A stretch of DNA of 64,000 bases from Candidatus Rokuibacteriota bacterium (GTDB lineage: Bacteria > Methylomirabilota > Methylomirabilia > Rokubacteriales > CSP1-6): positions 31,150 through 95,149 of the forward strand of contig QHTE01000063.1 of NCBI GenBank assembly GCA_003220685.1, given 5' to 3'. A model generated the notes under the pieces. That model did not search any database, was not told the DNA's origin, and saw nothing but the letters and a program-made list of their open reading frames with translations. This document shows positions 24,492-36,737 of the stretch, piece by piece; within the stretch, counting starts at the first letter, position 1, and each line of letters opens with the position of its first letter. The position numbers and the translations under genes are program-made.

Positions 24492-26087
24492 GTGCTGGAT
24501 CTAAAAATCGAGGGTGCCCAGGTTTTCGACGGCACCGAACGTCCGGGCAGCCGCGCGGACGTCGGGATCAAGGACGACAAGATCGCCGCGATTGGTGATC
24601 TGCATCGCGAGCCCGCGGGGCGAAACCTGCACGCGGCGGGCAAGGTCGTGGCGCCCGGCTTCATCGACATGCACTCGCACTCGGACTGGCGTCTCTGGGA
24701 CAACCGCCGCGCCGAGTCGAAGGTGCGGCAGGGTGTGACGACCGAGGTGGTCGGCAATTGCGGCTTCTCGCCGGCCCCGGTGTCCTCGGAGTTCCTCGAG
24801 GAACTTCGAGGCTTCGCCCTTCATGTCCCCGCCGGGATGGACTTTCGCTGGCGCTCGGTCGGCGACTACCTGCGCGCCTTCGACTCGAGCGGCACGGCGC
24901 TCAACGTGATCCAGCTGATCGGCCACGGCACCCTCAGGATCGCGGCGATGGGCTTCGCGCGCCGCGCCCCGACGGCGGCCGAGCTCGCCCGGATGCAGCG
25001 GTACATCGCCGACGGGATCGAGGACGGGGCGTGGGGCCTCTCGACCGGGCTCATCTACGCGCCCGGCTCCTATGCGACGACCGACGAGGTGGTCGCGCTC
25101 GCCGCCACCGCCTCACGCCATCGGGGCTTCTACGCGAGCCACATCCGGGGCGAAGGCGCCACGCTCCTGGACGCGGTCCGCGAGGCGATCCACGTGGGGC
25201 GCGAGGGTGACTTGCCGGTCCAGATCAGCCACGTGAAGGCGGCTGGCCGCCCCAACTGGGGCAAGGTCGCCGAGGCCCTGGAGCTTATCGACGCGGCGCG
25301 GGCCGAGGGGCTCGACGTGATGGCCGACGTCTATCCGTACACTGCCTCGAGCACGAGCCTCCGGACGCTCTTGCCCGACTGGGTGCTCGAAGGCGGGATC
25401 GATGCCATGCTCAAGCGCCTCGCCGATCCCGAGGATCGCGCGCGGATCCGGCGCGACGTCGAGGCGCCGGCGGCCGGCCAGAGCCTGCTCGATCGCATCG
25501 GGTGGGAGAACGTCATGGTCGCCTCGTGTACCCGGCGCAAGGACGCCGAGGGCCAGCGCATCTCCGAGATCGCGGCCAGACGCGGCATGGACCCGGTCGA
25601 CGCCTCGCTCGAGCTGATTGTCGACGAGGGCGGCAAGGGGTATATGATTCTCTTCCAGCTCGACGAGCGCGATCTGCGTTGCGCGCTGGCCCATCCGGCC
25701 GTGATGATCGGCTCGGACGGCTCGGCCCTCGCGCCATACGGCGAGCTGGCGGCGGGCAAGCCACATCCCAGGAGCTATGGCACGTTCCCACGCGTTCTGG
25801 GCGAGTACGCACGCGAGCAGCGCGTGCTGACCTTGCCGCAGGCGATCCACAAGATGACGCAGCTGCCGGCGCGCCGCCTCGGGCTGAAGGATCGCGGCGT
25901 CGTCGCCGTGGGCGCCCGGGCCGACCTCGTCGTATTCGACGCGCGCCGTGTCGCCGATCGCGCCACCTACCAGGAGCCGCACCAGTATCCGACGGGCATC
26001 GAGCATGTGCTGGTGAACGGCACCTTCGTCATCAAGGACGGACAGCACACCGGCAGCCTCCCCGGCCGATTGCTGACGCCGCCGTGA
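24492..26087 (+). CDS. N-acyl-D-amino-acid deacylase (D-aminoacylase/dihydroorotase-like amidohydrolase)
   Basis: 531 residues, family length about 480-560. Metal-binding FIDMHSHSD near residue 60, the family signature VVGNCGFSPAP near 90, FYASHIRGEG and the later QISHVKAAGRPNWG supply the His ligands, and GSDGSALAPYG the catalytic Asp. Removes acyl groups from N-acyl-D-amino acids or related compounds in the cytoplasm. GTG start 9 nt after the amidase stop. The kinase gene follows after only 4 nt, so regulator and enzymes may share transcripts. Confidence 0.9.
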   Translation: MLDLKIEGAQVFDGTERPGSRADVGIKDDKIAAIGDLHREPAGRNLHAAGKVVAPGFIDMHSHSDWRLWDNRRAESKVRQGVTTEVVGNCGFSPAPVSSEFLEELRGFALHVPAGMDFRWRSVGDYLRAFDSSGTALNVIQLIGHGTLRIAAMGFARRAPTAAELARMQRYIADGIEDGAWGLSTGLIYAPGSYATTDEVVALAATASRHRGFYASHIRGEGATLLDAVREAIHVGREGDLPVQISHVKAAGRPNWGKVAEALELIDAARAEGLDVMADVYPYTASSTSLRTLLPDWVLEGGIDAMLKRLADPEDRARIRRDVEAPAAGQSLLDRIGWENVMVASCTRRKDAEGQRISEIAARRGMDPVDASLELIVDEGGKGYMILFQLDERDLRCALAHPAVMIGSDGSALAPYGELAAGKPHPRSYGTFPRVLGEYAREQRVLTLPQAIHKMTQLPARRLGLKDRGVVAVGARADLVVFDARRVADRATYQEPHQYPTGIEHVLVNGTFVIKDGQHTGSLPGRLLTPP

Positions 26088-26091
26088 CCGC

Positions 26092-29000
26092 GTGAAGAAC
26101 GGGCGCGAGCTGCGCGATCTGGTGACGCCGATTCTCTCGGCTCCCACGGTAGCCGAGGGGCTCGCCGCGGCCCTGCGCCGGTGCCTGGAGATGACGGGGG
26201 CGACGGCCGGGGCGCTCGCGTTCCGGCCGCGGAGCCAGGAGCCCATCATCGTCACCGCCGGCGCCCGGCGCTCGCCGGCTGGGCTCAGGGACTGGCTCAT
26301 GACCGTGGCCGAAACGCCGACGCCTCGTCCGCGCCTCGCGCGAATCGTTCCGCCGGGCGCGGCGTCGGGCGACGCCGCCGCGCTCCTGAGAACACCGCTC
26401 GGCGCCGCGAGCCGGCGGGTCGGAGAGCTGGTCTTGCTCGGCCGGGTCGGAGCCCTCAGCGCCGACGCGTTGCCGGCGGAGCTGTCGCTCGAGCTGGCGG
26501 CGGCCCTCGAGCAGGTCGGCGAGCGGGAGCAGCGGGCGCGCCGCGAGGCGGCGCTCGCCGCGATCACCCGGGTGCTCACGGCGCGGCATACGATCGACGA
26601 GCTGTGCGGCACCTTCGCCGCGAGCGCCTCGAAGCTCGTGAGATTCGATCTGCTCACCGTTGCGCTGCTCGACGCCGAGCGTCGTGAGTTCGAGCGCGTC
26701 AGCGTGACGCCGCACAGCCCGGCGACGCCGCGGCCGCGCGAGCGGTGGATGCCGGTGGAGGGAACCCTGCTTGCGCGAGTCGTGGCCGAGGGTGCTCCGA
26801 TTCGGATCGACGACGTCGAGCGCGAACAGGTTCCCGAGGCGAGCCGTCGGATTCTCGATGCCGGCGGCTTCCGCGCGGTGGCGCTCGTCCCGCTGGTGTC
26901 GCGCGGTCAGGTCCTCGGCGCCGTCGTGCTCGCCGCGACCCGCCCGCGCGCCTTCGGCGATGTCGACGTCGAGGCAGTCGCCGAGCTCGCGCGCCCGCTA
27001 GCCCTGGGAATCGAGCAGTGGCGTCTGACCGAGGAGAGCCGACGGCGGGCCGACGAGCTGGCTGCGCTCCACGCGACCAGCCAGCTCATCACCGCCCGCC
27101 TCGACGTGGCGTCGGTCCTCGACCGGATCAGCCTCTCCGCGCCGGCGCTGATCGGCGCCACCGGATGCGGCATCGGGCTCCTCAACAGTGAGAGGACGCA
27201 CGTGATCCAGGCGGCCGCGCACGGCTTCCAGAGCGAGGAGTGGCGGACCTTGTCGGTCCCGGTCGACGAGGGAATCATCGGGCGAGTGGCCGCCGAGGGT
27301 GTCGCGATCCGGGTCGGCGACGTGCAGGCCGACCCGCGCTCGGCGCAGCGCGAGGTGGACGAGCGCGAAGGGATCCGGGCGATGCTGTGTGTGCCCTTGA
27401 AGGTCGTAGGCGCGGTCATCGGCGTGATCTCCGCCTTCTCGACTCGGCCGCGGAGCTTCACGGCGCACCACCAGAAGGTACTGGAGGCCTTCGCCGAGCA
27501 CGCGGGAATCGCCATCCACGGCGCCAGGCTCTTCGACGAGAGCGTCCGGGGCGCTCGCGAGACCCGCGCGCTCCTCGAGGCGGGCCGGGCCGTCACGGCG
27601 AGCCTCGACGTCGGTCGAACGATGCGGATGATCCTGGAGGAGGCACGCGGGGTCCTGGGCGTCGACTCGTGCAGCGTGTCGACATTCGATCCGGCGACCG
27701 ACGATCTGGTCATGGTCGCAAGCCTCGACGTCCCCCAGAACCTGGTGTCGACGGTCCGGCTGCCTCTCGGTGTCGGGTTGACGGGGCGTGCGGTGCTGGA
27801 GAGGCGGCCGGTGCAGAGCAGCGACCTCTGGTCGGAGGCGCACGGCCAGTATCGCCACCTGGCACAAGGCGCCGGCTTTCGCTCGATGCTGGTGGTCCCG
27901 CTCTGCGTCGGCGAGCGGGCCATCGGGGCGATCAGCGTCTTGAGGCGCGACACCCACGAGTTCTCGGCGCACGAGGAGGAGCTGCTCGTGGCGCTGGCCG
28001 ACCAGGCGGCGATCGCTCTGGACCACGCGCGTCTCTACACCGAGCTCGAGGCCATGGTCGCAGACCGCACGCGCGAGCTCGACACGCAGAAGCGGTTCGT
28101 CGAGGTGGTCCTGGAGACGCTGCCGCTCGGTGTTTTCGTGCTCGACGCCGACCTGAACGTGGTCCGCGTCAATTCGGCCGGCGGCCGCGCCCTGACGTGC
28201 GACGCCAGTGTCCGCGGTCCGCTGGTCCGCCTGCTCCCCGCCCACAAGGCCGCGCCGGTCCAGCTGTTGCTGCGGGACGCGTTCCGGACCCGGCGGGTGG
28301 GCTCGATCGACGAAGAGATGGTGATTGCCGGCGAGGCGAAGATCTTCCGGTTGACCGCGGCGCCGGTGGAGGCCGCCAGCGACCGCGGCACGCACGCCGT
28401 GCTCCTGGTGGAGGACGTCACGCTCGCGAAGCGGCTTGAGCGCCAGATGCTCCTGACCGAGCGGCTCACGACGGCCGGACGCCTCGCCGCCGGGGTCGCG
28501 CACGAGCTGAACAACCCGCTCGCGACGATCGCCGGGTGCGCCGAATCGCTCCGCGGGCGGCTGGATGAGGGCGATCCTGCGGGGCTGTCCGAGCCAGCGG
28601 ACTTCCGGCAGTACCTGCGCCTGATCGAGGAAGAGGCGTATCGCTGCAAGGACATCACCGGGAGCCTCTTACAGTTCGTGCGCGATCCCGGCAGCCAGCG
28701 GACCGCGACCGATCTGAACGGCGTCGTCCTGAAGGCCGCGGAGCTCCTGTCCCACCAGTCCCGCTTCGCGCGAAGCCGGGTGGTGACCGAGCTCGACCCC
28801 GAGCTCCCGACGGTGGCAGTGAACGAGGGCCAGCTCCGCCAGGTGTGCCTCGGGCTGGCCTCGAACGCTCTCGAGGCGATGGAGGGGCGCGGCACCTTGA
28901 TCATCCGATCGCGTCACGCGCGCGGCGAACTCCAGATCGAGCTGGAGGACGACGGGCCGGGCATTCCGGCCGAGAATCTCAGCCGGATCTTCGATCCATT

Positions 29001-29138
29001 CTTCACGACCAAGCCGCCCGGGCAGGGGACGGGGCTCGGACTCGCCATCGCCCAGGGTATCGTGAACGATCACGGCGGTCGCATCGAGGTCAGCTCGGTG
29101 GTCGGCAAGGGCAGCGTCTTCCGCGTGGTGCTGCCGCT

Positions 29139-29142
<4 letters not shown>
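26092..29142 (+). CDS. Multi-GAF sensor histidine kinase
   Basis: 1016 residues, GTG start. Four GAF-type segments in series (about 5-140, 150-305, 320-478, 490-650; the first is diverged), a coiled linker ending in [19 protein letters not shown], a PAS domain (about 680-785), a HisKA domain with phosphoacceptor His804 in [16 protein letters not shown], and a HATPase domain with N box Asn925, DDGPGIP and [15 protein letters not shown]. No membrane segment, so it senses cytoplasmic ligands or redox state. The next gene, an NtrC-type regulator, starts at its stop (GTGA) and is its obvious partner. Confidence 0.93.
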
Positions 29143-30491
<1,349 letters not shown>

Positions 30492-30499
30492 CCGTCGGC

Positions 30500-30528
30500 G
30501 GTGACGCGGAGCGGCAAACCGCGTCACC
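30500..30528 (+). terminator. Strong hairpin after the response regulator gene
   Basis: A 10-bp perfect stem GGTGACGCGG (30500-30509) / CCGCGTCACC (30519-30528) with loop AGCGGCAAA starts 9 nt after the stop codon. No T run follows, so termination would be inefficient or Rho-assisted. Confidence 0.45.
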
Positions 30529-30660
30529 CAGTTGCGCCTTGCCACGGCCTGTGTACACTGAGAGCGTCCGTCGCTTTGGGCGGACCTCGCCTCCGATGAA
30601 AGAGGCCTTCCGCGTTCGCGGGGCGTGCAAGAGAGCGGGAGACAGTCCCAGGGGGTTCCG

Positions 30661-31044
30661 ATGGCATCTAAACTCTACGTAGGCGGTCTTGCGTACTCCA
30701 CGACCAGCGAAGGGCTTCGGGAGTTCTTCTCGCAGTGTGGGAACGTCCTGTCCGCGACCGTGATCACCGATCGCTTCTCAGGGCAGTCACGGGGTTTCGG
30801 ATTCGTCGAGATGAACACGGCGGAGGAGGCCCAGGCCTCCATCTCCCAGCTGAACGGCCGCGAGCTCGACGGCCGCAGAATCACGGTGGAGATCTCCAAT
30901 CCGCAGGCCGCGCGCACGGGTGGTGGCGGCGGGGGCCGGCCGGGCGGCGGGGGCCGGCCGGGCGGCGGCGGACGCGGACCCGGCGGCGGGGGCGGGCGCG
31001 ACAGCGGCTACGCGCATCGGCCGTCCAAGCCCGTGAAGTGGTAG
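30661..31044 (+). CDS. RRM-type RNA-binding protein with glycine-rich tail
   Basis: 127 residues. ATG at 30661 follows AGGGGG and begins MASKLYVGGL; an in-frame ATG at 30625 is less likely. One RRM (about 3-80) has RNP2 LYVGGL and RNP1 RGFGFVEM. The tail (about 85-120) is Gly/Arg repeats, three runs of GGGGG-R-like units, as in cyanobacterial Rbp proteins. Expected to bind single-stranded RNA, possibly in cold or stress response. A 169-nt upstream gap with TACACT at 30554-30559 would give a roughly 95-nt 5' leader, which suits post-transcriptional control. A strong terminator follows. Confidence 0.9.
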   Translation: MASKLYVGGLAYSTTSEGLREFFSQCGNVLSATVITDRFSGQSRGFGFVEMNTAEEAQASISQLNGRELDGRRITVEISNPQAARTGGGGGGRPGGGGRPGGGGRGPGGGGGRDSGYAHRPSKPVKW

Positions 31045-31086
31045 CAGAGCAGGCGACGACTCGAACTGCCGAGATCGCAGGCACCG

Positions 31087-31130
31087 CGGGGGTCAGCCAT
31101 CCCGGCTGACCCCCGTGCCGTTCTTACTTA
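31087..31130 (+). terminator. Rho-independent terminator of the RRM gene
   Basis: Stem CGGGGGTCAGC (31087-31097) / GCTGACCCCCG (31105-31115) with a 7-nt loop, followed by TTCTTACTTA. It lies between the convergent RRM and DUF169-UroD genes and is T-rich only on the plus side. Confidence 0.75.
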
Positions 31131-32999
31131 CCTACTCCCGACCGGCTCCACCCCGTCGAAGATCCGCTCGTAGCGCCCGTACTCGCGCGCCGCGTCCATG
31201 AACCACTGCACGATCTGGGCGTCGGAGCGCGGCGGAATCTCGCAGGACGTGGACAGGATGAAGGCGGAGTGCTTCGCGGCCGCGTCGATACAGCGCCGCA
31301 CGTCGGCGACCATCGCCTCTTTCGTCGACCGCTCGAACGTCGTCGCGTCCACGTTCCCGATCGCCACGGCCCGGCCCTTCGAGACCTCCATGAACCGCGC
31401 GAGCTGATCCACGTAGAGCTTCGGGTCCGCCTGCTGGTCGAGGTCGAAGGAGATGGTCGTGAAGCCGCAGCGGAGCAGGTCCTCGTAGATCGGATAGGTC
31501 GTCCCGCAGATGTGCGTGGTCACGCCGACCTTCTTGGCCTTGAAGTGATCGACCAGCTCCTTGTGATAGGGCGCGACGAACTCGCGATAGTTATCGGGCG
31601 AGATCAGGCTGATGGAGGCGGTGGGCTCGGAGAACGAGAGCCCGATCCCCGTCTTCGCGATCGCGTCGCCCCAGAGCTTGCAGAAGTCGGTCGTCACGCG
31701 CATCAGGTCGTGGATGAACTGCGGGTCCTCGAAGGTGTCGAGCAGCATCGTCTCGGGATTGCGCAGCAGCATCGCGATCGTCCACGGGCCGACCGCGACC
31801 GCGCCGATGGCCGCCGGCGGCTTCGCCTTCACCAGCGCCTCGCACTGCTCGAGAAAGCCCGGGAGCCGCGCCGTCCGGTAGGGGTCGGGCATCGCGAGCT
31901 TCGCCAGCTTCGCCTTGTCGTCCTGCAGCACATGCTGGTCGATCGACGGCACGACGTAGTCCGAATACTTCACGCGGGAGCCGAAGGCTTCCGCTTCCTT
32001 CGCGAGGTCGTTGTAGGCCAGGACCACGTCGGGCTGATACCGTTCGTAGTAGTTCAGCATCGCCGTGATCGCCTTCGGCACGGCCGTGCAGTACTCCTCG
32101 ATCGACAGGCCGTCGAGGGTGCCGGCGAACGAGGCGACGATCGGATAGACCGGCACGCGGTCGGCGAACGAGCGGCGGTAGGCGGCGACGACCCGATCGC
32201 GGTTCGTGAACGTCGAGCGGCCGTGCTCGACCTCCCAGATCCGGCTCGCCTCCATGTACTTGGGCGGGAGCTTCGCCTCGTACTCCAGGAACTGCGTGAT
32301 CGGGTAGCGGATCCCGCCGGCGTGGGTGCCCTTGAGACCCTCGATGACCTCTTCTATCTGGCTCCACGGGATCGTGAAGGCCATCTCGTGGTCCTGGGTC
32401 TGGCCGAAGATCCGGTCGCCCGAGCACGGCAGGATCACCTGGGGCTGGTCGGTCCGCATCGTCGTCACGATGATCTCGGAGCAGTCGATGCGGCCCCCGA
32501 ACGAGGACGTCAGCTTGCCGCCGCGCTTCCAGAGCGCGGCCTGCGTCAGGCGCATCACCTGCGCGGGGTTGGCGTAGATGCAGACCAGATGCGGCTCGAA
32601 CGTGGCGCGGTCGAGCGGCGCCACCAGCAAGGTCGAGTACTCGCCCGGGGCGAACTTGTCGACAGCAGCCTCGGAGCGCTGGCCCGCCGCCTTCGTCTCG
32701 GTGTACATGCCCTCGCACAAGGTGCCCGAGCTGTGCAGGTGCGTCGGCTTCTCGAAGCCGAGCGCCGCGATGCCGAGCGAGCAGATGTGGTCCTCGCGCG
32801 TGAGGGCGATCATCCAGCCGTAGCGCCGGGCCATGTCGATGACCTGGCAATTCATGCTGAGCTTCTTGAAATCGCGCGCCGGCCGGCGGGCCTTCTCGGG
32901 GATTTCCTCGCCCGGTCGCAGCATCCGGATCGCCACCGGGAACGTCTGCGGGCGAATGTAGAGCTGGAGCTCCCGGTCAGCCGTCTTGACGTCGATCAT
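31128..32999 (-). CDS. DUF169 - uroporphyrinogen decarboxylase-like (MtaA-type) fusion protein
   Basis: 623 residues from ATG at 32999, with GGGAGG 8 nt upstream on its strand. Residues 1-240 resemble DUF169 (ArCR) proteins: GWMIALTREDHICSLGIAALG, then LCEGMY, FEPHLVCIYANPAQVMRL and FGGRIDCSEIIVTT. Residues 255-620 form a UroD/MtaA TIM barrel with THICGTTYPI (His and Cys ligands), FDLDQQADP and STSCEIPP, which are features of methylcobamide:CoM and O-demethylase methyltransferases rather than of haem synthesis. Joining the two is unusual. I infer a role in corrinoid methyl transfer or C1 metabolism. Transcribed alone, divergent from the malic enzyme gene. Confidence 0.8.
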   Translation of the reverse strand: MIDVKTADRELQLYIRPQTFPVAIRMLRPGEEIPEKARRPARDFKKLSMNCQVIDMARRYGWMIALTREDHICSLGIAALGFEKPTHLHSSGTLCEGMYTETKAAGQRSEAAVDKFAPGEYSTLLVAPLDRATFEPHLVCIYANPAQVMRLTQAALWKRGGKLTSSFGGRIDCSEIIVTTMRTDQPQVILPCSGDRIFGQTQDHEMAFTIPWSQIEEVIEGLKGTHAGGIRYPITQFLEYEAKLPPKYMEASRIWEVEHGRSTFTNRDRVVAAYRRSFADRVPVYPIVASFAGTLDGLSIEEYCTAVPKAITAMLNYYERYQPDVVLAYNDLAKEAEAFGSRVKYSDYVVPSIDQHVLQDDKAKLAKLAMPDPYRTARLPGFLEQCEALVKAKPPAAIGAVAVGPWTIAMLLRNPETMLLDTFEDPQFIHDLMRVTTDFCKLWGDAIAKTGIGLSFSEPTASISLISPDNYREFVAPYHKELVDHFKAKKVGVTTHICGTTYPIYEDLLRCGFTTISFDLDQQADPKLYVDQLARFMEVSKGRAVAIGNVDATTFERSTKEAMVADVRRCIDAAAKHSAFILSTSCEIPPRSDAQIVQWFMDAAREYGRYERIFDGVEPVGSR

Positions 33000-33191
33000 G
33001 AGCACCGCCTCCCGCTGCAGCGTACTACATTTTCTCGGCGCGCCTCGGCTCGCGCACGATTTGGCTAAATCCTCGACAACAGGGGTAAGATACACGCGCT
33101 CCAGCGGGGGAGTGCCCGCCGCCGCGGCGTCCCGGAGTCTGGCTACACCGGCCCGGGGGCGTGCGCCGACCACTATCAGGGGAGGGTCCAC

Positions 33192-34628
33192 ATGCAGTCG
33201 CCCAGCGCCAGTTACAGCCTCACGGTTCGGCTGGAGATCACGAACAAGCCCGGGATGCTCGGGCAGGTCACCTCGGCCATCGGCAAGGCCGGCGGCGATA
33301 TCGGCGCGATCGACCTGGTCCAGGTGGGCAAGACGACGATCACGCGCGACCTGACGTTCAAGGCGCGGGACGAGGGGCACGGCCAGCAGATCGTCGACGG
33401 GATCCGCCGCGTCCGCGCCGTGAAAGTCGTGAACGTCTCGGACCGGACCTTCCTGATGCACCTCGGCGGCAAGATCGAGGTGAAGGGCAAGATGTCGGTC
33501 AAGACGCGCGACGACCTCTCGATGGCGTACACCCCGGGCGTCGCGCGCGTCTGCATGGCGATCCATCACGATCCGCAGAAAGCCTACGCGCTCACGATCA
33601 AGCAGAACTGCGTCGCGGTGGTGACCGACGGCACGGCCGTCCTGGGGCTCGGCGACATCGGGCCGGCCGGCGCGGCGCCGGTGATGGAAGGCAAGGCGCT
33701 CATCTTCAAGGAGTTCGCCGGCGTCGACGCGTTCCCGATCTGTCTGGCGACGAAGGACGTCGACGAGATCGTCTCGATCGTCAAGGCGATCTCGCCGATC
33801 TTCGGCGGCATCAACCTCGAGGACATCTCCGCTCCCCGGTGCTTCGACATCGAGACGCGGCTGCAGCGCGATCTGGAGATCCCCGTGTTCCACGACGACC
33901 AGCACGGGACGGCCGTGGTCGTCCTGGCGGCGATGATCAATGCCCTGAAGATCGTCAAGAAGCGGCTGCAGGACGTGCGGATCGTGTTCATCGGCGCGGG
34001 TGCGTCCGGGATCGCGACCGCGAAGCTCCTCATGAAGGCCGGCGCTAAGCACATCATCGCCTGCGACCGGGCCGGCGCCCTCTACCGCGGCCGCACGGAC
34101 AACATGAACTCCATGAAGGAGTGGTTCGCGAAGCACACCAACGAGAAGCGGCTGAAGGGCACCGCGGCCGACGCGCTGAAGGGCGCCGACGTGTTCATCG
34201 GCCTGTCGGGGCCGGGCGTGGTCTCGCTCAAGGACATCAAGGCGATGAACCGCGATCCGATCGTGTTCGCGATGGCCAATCCGATCCCGGAGATTCTGCC
34301 CGAAGAGGCGGGTCCGTACGTCCGGGTCATGGCCACTGGCCGCTCGGATTATCCGAACCAGATCAACAACTCCTGCTGCTTCCCCGGGTTCTTCCGGGGC
34401 ATGCTCGACGTGCGCGCCCAGCGCGTCAACGACGAGATGAAGCTCGCCGCCGCGCAGGCCCTGGCGGCGATCGTGACCAAGGAAGAGCTCGGCGAGGAGT
34501 ACATCACGCCGTCGATGTTCGACAGCCGGGTCGTGCCGGCCGTCGCGGCGGCCGTCTCGGAGGCGGCCATCAAGACCGGCGTCGCGCGGCGCAAATCGCG
34601 CGCCGCGGCCACGGGGGCGTCGCGATAG
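33192..34628 (+). CDS. NAD(P)-dependent malic enzyme with N-terminal ACT domain
   Basis: 478 residues. ATG with AGGGGAGGG 5-6 nt upstream. Residues 10-85 form an ACT domain ([18 protein letters not shown]), likely binding a regulatory small molecule. The malic domain begins with [17 protein letters not shown] sequence and contains [19 protein letters not shown] and the metal site [11 protein letters not shown]. The NAD domain has [15 protein letters not shown]. Converts malate to pyruvate and CO2. The adjacent acetyl-CoA synthetase, and citrate synthase further on, point to acetate/C4-acid metabolism. Leader contains TAAGAT near 33087 as possible -10. Confidence 0.95.
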   Translation: MQSPSASYSLTVRLEITNKPGMLGQVTSAIGKAGGDIGAIDLVQVGKTTITRDLTFKARDEGHGQQIVDGIRRVRAVKVVNVSDRTFLMHLGGKIEVKGKMSVKTRDDLSMAYTPGVARVCMAIHHDPQKAYALTIKQNCVAVVTDGTAVLGLGDIGPAGAAPVMEGKALIFKEFAGVDAFPICLATKDVDEIVSIVKAISPIFGGINLEDISAPRCFDIETRLQRDLEIPVFHDDQHGTAVVVLAAMINALKIVKKRLQDVRIVFIGAGASGIATAKLLMKAGAKHIIACDRAGALYRGRTDNMNSMKEWFAKHTNEKRLKGTAADALKGADVFIGLSGPGVVSLKDIKAMNRDPIVFAMANPIPEILPEEAGPYVRVMATGRSDYPNQINNSCCFPGFFRGMLDVRAQRVNDEMKLAAAQALAAIVTKEELGEEYITPSMFDSRVVPAVAAAVSEAAIKTGVARRKSRAAATGASR

Positions 34629-34686
34629 CCGCCACGCCGGTCGTCCGGACGTCGACTCACATGCATACCAGCACACGAGGGGAGCT

Positions 34687-36642
34687 ATGGCTCAGCCGAA
34701 GGTGAAGGCGGATCTTCCGATCGAGGCGCTCCTCAAGGAGAAGCGCAAGTTTCCCCCGCCCAAGGCGTTCGTGACGAACGGAGTGATGAACAAGAAGGCG
34801 ATCTACGCCGAGGCGGCGCGCAACCCCGTAAAGTTCTGGGAGGCGCGCGCGCGCGAGCTCCACTGGTTCAAGCCCTGGAAGAAGGCGCTCGAGTGGAAGG
34901 CGCCGTACGCCAAGTGGTTCGTCGGCGGCAAGCTGAACGTGGCTTACAACTGCCTGGACCGCCACGTGGAGGGGCCGCGCCGGACGAAGGCCGCGCTGAT
35001 CTGGGAAGGCGAGCCCGGCGATTCGCGGGTCCTCACTTACTGGGACCTCTACCGCGAGGTGAACCTGTTCGCCTCCGCGCTCAGGCGCCACGGCGTCCGC
35101 AAGGGCGACCGCGTGACGATCTACATGCCGATGGTGCCCGAGCTCCCGATCGCGATGCTGGCCTGCGCCCGAATCGGGGCGGCCCACAGCGTGATCTTCG
35201 GCGGCTTCTCGCCCGAGGCGGTACGCGAGCGGATCCACGACGCCGAGTCGACCCTGGTGATCACGGCCGACGGCGGCTACCGGCGCGGCGCGACGGTGCC
35301 GCTCAAGAAGAACACGGACGAGGCGCTGCGGGGCGCGCCGGGCGTGCAGACCGTCATCGTGCTCAAGCGCACGGGTCAGCCGGTCGAGATGCAGAGCGGC
35401 CGCGACATCTGGTGGGACGACTTCGTCAAGGGCGCGGCGGCGCGCTGCCCGGCCGAGCCGATGGATTCCGAGGACCTCCTGTATTTGCTCTACACGTCGG
35501 GGTCCACGGGCAAGCCGAAAGGCATCATCCACACGACCGGCGGTTATCTGACGGGTGTCACGGCGACCCACCGGTGGATCTTCGATCTCCACGACGAGGA
35601 CGTGTACTGGTGTACCGCCGACATCGGCTGGGTGACCGGGCACTCGTACATCGTCTACGGACCGCTGGCCAACGGCGCCACGACGGTGATGTACGAGGGG
35701 ACGCCCGACTATCCCGACAAGGACCGGTTCTGGCGCATCGTCGAGAAGTACGGGATCACGATCTGCTACACGGCGCCCACCGCGATCCGAACGTTCATGA
35801 AGTGGGGCGAGGAGTACCCGAAGCGGTGTGATCTCTCGAGCCTGCGGCTGCTCGGCTCCGTCGGCGAGCCGATCAACCCTGAAGCGTGGGTCTGGTACTG
35901 GAAGGTCATCGGCGGCGGGCGCTGCCCCGTGGTGGACACGTGGTGGCAGACCGAGACGGGCCACATCCTCATCACGCCGTTGCCGGCTCTCACGGTCCTC
36001 AAGCCGGGCTCGGCGACCCTTCCGTTTCCGGGCATCGATGCCGAGGTGCTCGACGAGAAGGGCAAGCCCGCGCAGGCGGGCTATCTCGTGCTGCGCAAGC
36101 CGTGGCCCGGGATGCTGCGCGGCATCTGGGGAGACCCCGACCGGTTTGTGAAGCAGTACTGGTCAAAGTACGACAACATCTACTTCACCGGCGACGGCGC
36201 CAAGCGCGACGAGGACGGCTACTTCTGGCTGCTCGGCCGCGTCGACGACGTCATGAACGTCTCCGGGCACCGCGTCTCCACGATGGAGGTGGAGTCGGCG
36301 CTCGTCGACCACAAGTCGGTCGCCGAGGCCGCGGTCATCGGCAAGATGCACGACATCAAGGGGCAGGCGATCGCTGCCTTCGTCACCGTGAAGAGCGGCG
36401 TCGAGGGCTCGCCCCAGCTCATGGACGAGCTCAAGGCGCACGTCGCCAAGAAGATCGGCTCGCTCGCCCGTCCGGACGACGTGATCTTCTCCGCCGAGCT
36501 TCCCAAGACGCGAAGCGGCAAGATCATGCGCCGACTCCTGCGGGACATCGCGGAGGGGCGCGCGCTCGGCGATACCACGACCCTGGCCGATCCGGCCGTC
36601 GTCGCCCAGCTCAAGTCGAAGTACGAGGAGCAGGAGGCCTAG
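34687..36642 (+). CDS. acs: Acetyl-CoA synthetase
   Basis: 651 residues, the expected length. ATG with GAGGGGAGC upstream. The adenylate-forming signature is [20 protein letters not shown]; further motifs are [27 protein letters not shown] and [12 protein letters not shown]. The C-terminal Lys612 in [11 protein letters not shown] is the residue that Pat-type enzymes acetylate. It activates acetate to acetyl-CoA with ATP and CoA. The preference could extend to propionate. 58 nt after the malic enzyme gene, same strand. Confidence 0.96.
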   Translation: MAQPKVKADLPIEALLKEKRKFPPPKAFVTNGVMNKKAIYAEAARNPVKFWEARARELHWFKPWKKALEWKAPYAKWFVGGKLNVAYNCLDRHVEGPRRTKAALIWEGEPGDSRVLTYWDLYREVNLFASALRRHGVRKGDRVTIYMPMVPELPIAMLACARIGAAHSVIFGGFSPEAVRERIHDAESTLVITADGGYRRGATVPLKKNTDEALRGAPGVQTVIVLKRTGQPVEMQSGRDIWWDDFVKGAAARCPAEPMDSEDLLYLLYTSGSTGKPKGIIHTTGGYLTGVTATHRWIFDLHDEDVYWCTADIGWVTGHSYIVYGPLANGATTVMYEGTPDYPDKDRFWRIVEKYGITICYTAPTAIRTFMKWGEEYPKRCDLSSLRLLGSVGEPINPEAWVWYWKVIGGGRCPVVDTWWQTETGHILITPLPALTVLKPGSATLPFPGIDAEVLDEKGKPAQAGYLVLRKPWPGMLRGIWGDPDRFVKQYWSKYDNIYFTGDGAKRDEDGYFWLLGRVDDVMNVSGHRVSTMEVESALVDHKSVAEAAVIGKMHDIKGQAIAAFVTVKSGVEGSPQLMDELKAHVAKKIGSLARPDDVIFSAELPKTRSGKIMRRLLRDIAEGRALGDTTTLADPAVVAQLKSKYEEQEA

Positions 36643-36654
36643 AGCGAATCACGC

Positions 36655-36710
36655 AAGCAAATTGCTTATTCGGCGGGCACTTTCGGTATGATAGGCCCGC
36701 CAACAAGCAA
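36655..36710 (+). promoter_or_regulatory. Putative control region with AAGCAA/TTGCTT palindrome and -10 TATGAT
   Basis: AAGCAA-A-TTGCTT forms a palindrome at 36655-36667; AAGCAA recurs at 36705-36710. Between them a 7-bp stem GGCGGGC (36672-36678) / GCCCGCC (36695-36701) holds TATGAT (36687-36692) in its loop. It lies in the gap between acs and the transporter pseudogene and looks like an operator plus promoter for the transporter. Confidence 0.4.
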
Positions 36711-36737
36711 GTCGATCCACGAACATAAAGGAGGCCT

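Noticed and set aside
30661..31044. Eukaryotic contamination suggested by an RRM protein with Gly-rich tail
   Set aside because: Such short RRM proteins are common in bacteria, and the gene has a bacterial ribosome site and intrinsic terminator.
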